From: Armillaria gallica
Taxonomy: Eukaryota; Basidiomycota; Agaricomycetes; Agaricales; Physalacriaceae
NCBI GenBank assembly: GCA_037576215.1
Contig: JBANDB010000010.1
Span: forward strand, 434,001 to 498,000
DNA: 64,000 nt
Reading direction: 5' to 3'
Part shown: one piece after another, positions 57,798-64,000 of the stretch
Position numbering within the stretch: the first letter of the stretch is position 1
Layout: each line of letters opens with the position of its first letter
Notes under the pieces: generated by a model
The model's input: the letters and a program-made list of their open reading frames with translations, nothing else
The model's database searches: none
Told to the model about the DNA's origin: nothing
Made by a program: the position numbers and the translations under genes

Positions 57798-59055
57798 ATG
57801 CAGTCAGGCCAGGCCAAATGGACCGCAAACAGCATGATCGGTGTGTCCCATCTGCGATTCCAGCCTTTTTTCGTTGACTTCCAGCCCAAAGCTGGTGCCG
57901 GCGGTGGTCTCATTGCGAGCGTTGCTACATGTCCACTAGACGTTGTCAAGACCAAGTTGCAGGCGCAGAGAGCGGTGCAGGGGCAGGCGTCCTATCAGGG
58001 CATATTCGGTGCGTTCTGATGATTCGCTTCCTGGCGATTTTGGCTCATTCCTGCGGCGTATCAGCGACGGTCAGAAATATATGGCTTCATGATGGCTTCC
58101 GTGGATTCTATCGAGGGCTTGGTCCTACAATATTGGGTTATCTCCCAACCTGGGCTATTTACTTTGCGGTTTACGACGGAATCAAGACTGCGTTTGGGGA
58201 GGTGCCTTTGGGGGTCCAAGCGCCGCCTCACGAACGGTTGTATCCTGCCGCCCAGCCCAAAGGATACCAGCCGGTGATGCGCGAACATTCGTGGTCGTTG
58301 CACATCCTGTCGGCCATGTGTGCTGGTGCAACGAGCACCATTTGTACGAATCCTTTGTGGGTCATCAAAACGCGATTCATGGTGCGGCGTATCATATATT
58401 ACTTCCCGCGTGTACTGAAGATGCTTCGTTGCTTGCTTAGACTCAGTCTCGTGACGAAGTCAGGTATCGACACACAGTTGATGCTGCTCTTACGATTTAT
58501 CGGACAGAAGGATTACGAGCATTCTACCGCGGTCTTCTTCCCAGCCTTCTTGGGATAGCACACGTCGCCGTGCAGTTTCCGCTATATGAGCAACTGAAAG
58601 TTTGGGCTCGTGAGTACCCCTCCATTCCCCGATTCTAACTGCTCTCACCGTCCATTTCCCTAGAACAAGAATCGGAGGAACCATTGTCGGGCCGAGTCAT
58701 ATTGCTCTGTTCCGCGGCTGCCAAAATGACTGCATCCGTCGCTACTTACCCTCACGAGGTTGTGCGAACTCGACTGCAAACCCAACGGCGGCCGTTGGCG
58801 GATGATTTCTCATCCGATGGCATGATTAAGAAATACCCCAGAGGCGGGATTATCTATATGACCCAGAAACTTATTCGGAAGGAAGGTTGGACCGCCTTGT
58901 ATAGAGGACTTTCTATCAACCTCCTCCGCACTGTACCAAACAGTGCTGTTACTATGTTGACGTGCGTCTCGTTACCGCTTCTCTGGGACTATCTACTGAC
59001 ATAATTTCGTAGGTATGAGCTTTTGATGAGACACTTGTCATCACGGACGCCCTGA
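57798..59055 (+). CDS. Mitochondrial carrier, NAD+/pyrimidine-nucleotide type
   Basis: An SLC25 inner-membrane carrier with three repeat signatures: CPLDVVKTKLQAQ, NPLWVIKTRFM and YPHEVVRTRLQTQRRP. The first repeat continues IWLHDGFRGFYRGLGPTILG then YLPTWAIYFAVYDGIKTAFG; the second has YRTEGLRAFYRGLLPSLLGI, AHVAVQFPLYEQLKVW; the third has RKEGWTALYRGLSINLLRTV. The W in the second signature and the PTWAIYF stretch fit the Yia6/Yea6 NAD+ group (close to folate/FAD carriers), so substrate is inferred. It ends YELLMRHLSSRTP and TGA at 59053-59055. Introns: about 58008-58061, 58381-58440, 58610-58664 and 58973-59012. The start is the ATG at 57798; a Met at 57834 is an alternative. Confidence 0.88.
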
Positions 59056-61354
59056 CGTAGCTTTGTCGTTGATTAGTAGACCGGTAACAGATCCTTCTAC
59101 GGACGGCAGATTGCTTCATATACAGGGTGGTTACGAGACTAGTTGATTAGATTGAGTGGTTTATATCAGTCTGCGACTGTGAAGATTTTACAGTCCATTT
59201 GACTTGCACTATGTATATTAGTACAACACCTACGCGTCCCCGCCGCTTTTCTTCATTTCGCTCCCGTGCACTACTCGATACATCGATACAATACAATAAT
59301 GCTGTAGACTATCGTCGTTCCGGGTCCGAAGTCCAGGTTAGATGCGCGGGAGATGAAATGAATAAATCAATACTCGCGGGATGACGATGTACTTGACGGT
59401 TAACATTTATCATCCATTCATGAACAAGAATGGAAGCTGAGCATAACGAGCAATGATAAAGACCCGCATGTATGCCGGTGGGGTTGGGAAATATGTGGCT
59501 ACACGTCATTCTCAACGTTCCCGGGTATAAGTGATTGATACATTTCGGATAGGAAATGACGAGCATTGCCCGAAGGCCATCCCATCGAGGATAGGAACAA
59601 ACCTTCCCTTGATGTATATAATTTTGCCAAAAGTAGATCTGTCTCGGAGGTCAACAGGCGCACAGCAATGGAACCGTGAAGGCTAGTCAATCCATTCGTA
59701 ATGGGAAAATAATAGGCGGTCGTCTATGAGCCATCTGTACGGCAGAGTGATAGTGATTACAGACAGAACTTATACGCGACCGCTTCCCGAGTGACAATAC
59801 CAATTTGTATCCCGAGGAGACGGTGTATGTACTTCTCTGGGTGGTAATAACAATTCATGATCGGTTTTTAGTTGGACAGAGAACCAGCGCTTCAAGTTGC
59901 CAACACCAAATTTAAACAGTACTCCTCCATCCGTTCAAGAAAGTACTATTCAAAGGTCTCCCTAGAACCGAAGTCAGCGCGGATGATTCACCTACTAGCC
60001 AGAGTGACGAAGAGTATCAGATGAAGTCGCAAGGTATAACGCTGAGAGTCTAAGAACTTTTTTTTTTTCAAGTGGTACGCAGATTGAGAAAGATCACGGA
60101 AAGATCCTGTCGTTAGAGCGGCTGCTGTTATCCACTGAACCGAAGTCATCGCTCCATACCAAGATTTCAAAAGCCACGAGGAGAACGCGAAAAGTACTCA
60201 TGATAGATCTCGGCCACGGTTCTGGCACAAACACGATATTTCTGTTCCTACTTGTAGTGAATGCAGGAAGTTTTGGCAGTGGCAACGCAAGGCCGCACCT
60301 CAAAAAGTTTTTTAACCGAGACATGCACAAGAAGACGATTAGTCGCTATCTGCGCCGTAGAATTGGCGGCGATAATGCATGCTGCAATTTTTTTCAAACG
60401 TATCAGTCAGTACAAGACAGCAAGGACTCGGACACTGGACATACCCCCCGACGCCCAACACGTGATAGCCGACACCCGACATTTATTTTCTAGTCACTTC
60501 GGAGGCGTCATACATCCTTTCTTTGATTCAGCAAAGCAACTGAAGGTAGAAGTCAATTTAGGGTAACAATGCGCTCCATTGTCAAATGAGTGCAGAGCGC
60601 GCCCCCGCCCATATGCATACGACAATCGCATTTCACATCCTACAAATATTCCCTCCGTTTGAAAGGCGCCACATCACGTCTAGGGTACCTTGAAACGGGG
60701 TGATACTTGGAGGCCCTCGAATACCGCTTTGGAAATAACGGGGCACAATATGAAAGAAGTGCGTGCGTCATAAGAAGGTAACCCGCCTACGTGATTTCAG
60801 TGAAAGAAGTTTGCAGGCATCACAAATGTCACTTGGTGATCAATGCACATACATGATTTCATAGCGTTGGCAAAAGTATGGGTATACCGTTGAAACTTTG
60901 CTGGCAGAAAAAAAGAAGGAAAACAAGTCAAAGGAGTGGACGCGTATCAGCGAAAATAGGTTGGGATGTATGAGAATGAAGTAGAAAGCGATATGATGGT
61001 AGTGGCACACACAAGGAAAACACACAATGCATGAATAAGGGGTAATAATTCGGCTTGGGGGGCAAGTCCGGTGAGAAGAAGAGGAAGTACGTATAAACAC
61101 GGCACAAAGAGTAACTAATGAAGGACCAAGAGGTGCCGGGATTGGATATGAAGGGTGTGCGGGTGAGCGGGGAATATTGTTGATGTCGAGGGTGAGAATA
61201 TATGATAATAAAGTCAGGAAGTTGGGGACTAACGGAGGGGAAAGATGCGAATATGAAGCTACAAATAACCCATGAGAAAAGACCAAGAAATGACAGACGT
61301 AGAGACAGACGTGAGATGCAAGAAAGTACGACAGTAAAGAATGGTCCCGTGCCG
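59056..61354. other. Long intergenic region, no gene supported
   Basis: 2.3 kb between two convergent genes. Frames on both strands (for example 60200-60566 plus, 60840-61392 minus) have low-complexity or Tyr/Ser/Phe-rich composition and no splice-consistent structure. Confidence 0.45.
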
Positions 61355-62662
61355 TCAGTGTGGATTGTCCTGCACGGTGTCACCACTGTCACTCATCGTC
61401 TCAACCCGTACACCTCTTGATGAGCTTACGCTCCGTATGTCGCGTCCCTCATCAGCCAGCTCCCTATTCAGCAGCTCACCCCGTCTGTCATTAGTACCAG
61501 GACTGTCCCCTTCTTCTACAGGCTGGCCCATAAAGTCAGGCTTCCGCAGCGCTTTCCTGAAAGCATCCGCCATTATTGCTGCGTCTGCGCCGGAAAACGG
61601 ACCTGCATCGCCTGCACTCCCTGACACCGTGGATGCCCCATCGGGTGACACTATGCTCGGAGCACGTTGCCCGTGCCCGACAGAACTCTGGGGTTCGCCC
61701 GCACCGGCGGCCAAGAGCGGCGAACCAGGAGAGTTTCCCACTACATGCGCCATCATCGGCGATGAAGAGCCCATAGAGTTTCGGTTGGATTCGAGTTCGG
61801 CGTTACGCCGGCGTATCCGTCGGAGGATGAAAAATGCGAGTATGCATGTTGTGGCAATGGCAAGGAAGCCGAGAACGACTATGACGGCGATAGCCCAGTG
61901 TGGGAAATTGGAGTCGCTTCCACCAGACTGAACATTGCCACTACCATTGCTGGTTGAGCTCCCAGAACCAGACTCGGATGCAGTTGACGTTGTTGCTGTA
62001 CTGGTGTATGGAGATGACGAACTTGCTGACGAGGTTGATGATGATGATGATCTGGAGGATGTTGCGGACATTGCTGAAAGAACGGAGTCGGCATATGTCG
62101 TTTCTGTCATAAAATAAGGCGACGTAAAGACAGTCACAAGGATTAGAACTCACGAACTGCAGTAAAGTGAGTCTGGGTTAATTCTGAGCCATCCAACTCT
62201 GAGTCGTTCCGCGTGACGACCCAGTAAAAGGTATATGTTAGATTTGAGCCACTCCAAGCTGCGCCATCAGTACCAAACCATGTGTCGTTCACTTGAGCAG
62301 TAAGGGAACCAGCTTGATTTCTGGGGTTTGTTTGATTGGGAAAGAAGAGCAGCTGCTCTCTTGAGTCTGCGCGGAAAAGATATACATTGACTTCATTCGT
62401 CTGAGTGAATTCGGGTAGACCAGAGTTCCCTGAAAAAGACAGTGAGGATGGATATATATGGACAGTGCTAAAAAAGAGAACACGTACAGACGAAGGTAGC
62501 CCATTGATGCTGAGGAAAAACGGAATCTGCTGAAGGAAAACACGAAATGACCTCGTTGCCGGAGTTGACCTCGCAATTATATTCTGCTTGCTCTGAGAAA
62601 GATGGATCAGGGAACTGCGCGGGAAAGAACAAAGAGCAGGTATGACGACGCACCGACTCCAT
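61355..62662 (-). CDS. Surface protein with extracellular domain, Ser stalk and one TM
   Basis: A family seen in Agaricomycetes, function unknown. The extracellular domain reads FPDPSFSEQAEYNCEVNSGN, EVISCFPSADSVFPQHQWAT, PEFTQTNEVNVYLFRADSRE, NDTWFGTDGAAWSGSNLTYT and FYWVVTRNDSELDGSELTQT. It is followed by HFTAVQTTYADSVLSAM, a Ser/Thr-rich stalk, the TM helix HWAIAVIVVLGFLAIATTCI with LAFFILRRIRRR, and a cytoplasmic tail ending DSGDTVQDNPH with a stop at 61357-61355. Introns: about 62433-62487 (GTACGT...TTTCAG) and about 62110-62151 (GTGAGT...GACAG). The Met at 62662 (MESVRRHTCSLFFPAQ) is the nearest in-frame start but makes a poor signal peptide, so a further 5' exon is possible. Layout resembles a wall-stress sensor; that role is inference. 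Confidence 0.75.
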
Positions 62663-63330
62663 CCTGGTTAACGATCTGCCGCACATTCAAGGCCATTGGC
62701 TCATGTATCCTGCGTCGTTTTGGTGCGCGAGAACGAGAAGAACCAGCGTCGGCTGGAGTCTGGGTAGGCCAGGGCGAATTTTCAGAGGGAGATGGAGACA
62801 TTGAAGGGCAAAGTCTAGAGAAAAGCGAAGAATTACGAGGAAAAGTAGGATCTATATCGCATTATCCAGGGAGAAGGGGAGGAAAATGGGTACTTGCGCT
62901 AGGCAAGTGGACGACAACGACGACGAGCAGCGAAGAGTCCAAGACAGGTCACGGCTGTTACGGCTCGTCACAACCGAGCCCTCACGCTCTCACGATGATA
63001 CAATATTTAGAGTGACCCCGGTCACCCTCGCTTGCATATGTAAGCGCAGCCATTTTTATTTCACAGCGACAACCGCGACATCAGATGGACGTGATTGATA
63101 CATGCCCATTGCCCACTGCCCAAGTACTGCTACATAGCACAACCCAACGGTATCCAGTATCCATTCTACTCTATCCACCCAGTATCTCAGAATAGCATGG
63201 GAACGAGCCTCGTGGTGCCCTCAGTGTATAACGAGCTAGGCTAAATTTGGCAAATGTGATGATATAAATTTTAATTTTGAATTCTCAGGGTCGTCTACCA
63301 CGTGATCGGGCCGCACTTCCGCGACCGGGT
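62663..63330. other. Divergent intergenic region
   Basis: It lies between the surface-protein gene (-) and the gene running off the right edge (+). No separate gene seen. A Ser/Pro-rich minus frame at 62607-62801 (MSPSPSENSPWPTQTP) might be 5' exon material of the neighbour but is not in frame with it without an extra intron. Confidence 0.4.
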
Positions 63331-64000
63331 ATGATGTCAATCTTCCCCTTTGCCTCCGTCCGCCACAGGTTCACCATGTACCGTAACCTCCTGGCGCATC
63401 TCTCCAGGCCGACGACCTCCCTGCCGCTCGAGACGATCCAGGCTGCTCTTGCTCATCATCTTGCTCATCTCTCGCCACTGCCGACACCGTTGGCCGCGAC
63501 CGCTGTATCGTCACCGCTCTTTCTTTCGCATCCACTCACGCTTGCCAAGCTCGACGCGCTCTCGACGGCTTTCCGACATGCGCTGCATATCAAATTCGAC
63601 CTACTTAAACGCGATGCCGAACAAAGGTCCGCACTGGGCGCCGTCTTCTCGCGAGCCGTGAGAACCCGTCTCGCTTTGTGGGTCGATGCTCTTATTAAAG
63701 GCCTGCAAGGTGGACAGCCCATCATGAGGCTCGCTTGTTCAACGGGCGTAATATTGGGGATCAATGATGTAAAACTTACATCCCAGGGATACGTCGAGAA
63801 TGAAGTTGTGTTGTCACTAGCCGAGGTTATGGACCTTTACAAGTATGATACGTTCCCTCTTCCTTCGCCAAGCGGTGCTGGGGAATGGGAGAAGGAGTTT
63901 CAGCCCCAGGGAGATGGTGATGGTGAGTGAACCTTTTCTTATGGTATTTCCTTACTTACGCCTTTCTCTAGTTGACCTGTTGTCCATCGCGTTGATACTT
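63331..64000 (+). CDS. Unidentified protein, N-terminal part
   Basis: An open frame begins MMSIFPFASVRHRFTMYRNL at 63331 and runs about 198 codons to a donor (GAT G|GTGAGT, about 63926). After TTTCTCTAG near 63971 it continues VDLLSIALIL to the window edge. The sequence is rich in Ala, Leu and Arg, mostly helical in appearance (QAALAHHLAHLSPLPT, LDALSTAFRHALHIKFDLLK, RTRLALWVDALIKGL). I do not recognise a domain. Good codon quality and clean splicing suggest a real gene. Upstream ATGs are absent in this frame. Confidence 0.6.

Noticed and set aside
60840..61392. Long minus-strand frames of about 150 residues
   Set aside because: Two overlapping frames of Ser/Tyr/Phe/Pro-rich composition in the 3' flank of the surface-protein gene, with no domain or splice evidence.

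Overview
This window looks like nuclear DNA of an Agaricomycete (mushroom-forming basidiomycete). Genes are dense and split by many short introns of about 45-65 nt. Several families are typical of this group: HET-domain proteins, secreted DPBB proteins, Kre9/Knh1-like secreted proteins, single-LysM secreted proteins and paired Zn2Cys6 regulators. I count roughly 100 introns by eye, all short; a few appear to be GC-AG. No rRNA, tRNA, CRISPR array or intact transposon was recognised.

Layout. 1-883 (-) is a Ser/Thr-rich single-pass membrane protein running off the left edge. 3566-4828 (+) is a VAP/Scs2 ER contact-site protein. 5565-6222 (-) is LSM4. 7017-7604 (+) is a small secreted protein. 7980-17830 is an imperfect palindrome of nearly 10 kb. 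It holds six copies of a tiny secreted LysM gene, three on the minus strand to the left and three on the plus strand to the right, mirrored around a secreted DPBB gene at the centre. Three copies are intact (9155-9517, 16027-16389, 17307-17635) and three are broken in different ways. Every copy carries a pair of similar upstream elements. 17831-28722 is gene-poor. It contains a HET-domain gene with an in-frame stop, a leucine-rich relic and many unassignable stretches.

From 28723 on, housekeeping and cell-wall genes are dense. They are a GPI-type GH128 glucanase, guanine deaminase, two tandem Kre9/Knh1-like secreted proteins, a second DPBB protein, a Bzz1-type F-BAR/C1/SH3 protein, a hemerythrin-domain protein, the Caf1/Pop2 deadenylase, two tandem Zn2Cys6 regulators, a carnitine acetyltransferase with a C-terminal SKL, a PPPDE-thioredoxin-PUL fusion, a mitochondrial NAD-type carrier, a second mucin-like membrane protein, and an unidentified gene running off the right edge.

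Themes. Many products act at the cell wall or surface (LysM, DPBB, GH128, Kre9-like, mucin-like sensors). The palindrome is the most unusual part. Its inner LysM pair is almost identical across promoter and gene, while the flanks on both sides of that tract are clearly more diverged. That pattern suggests arm-to-arm gene conversion maintaining one copy pair while other copies decay.
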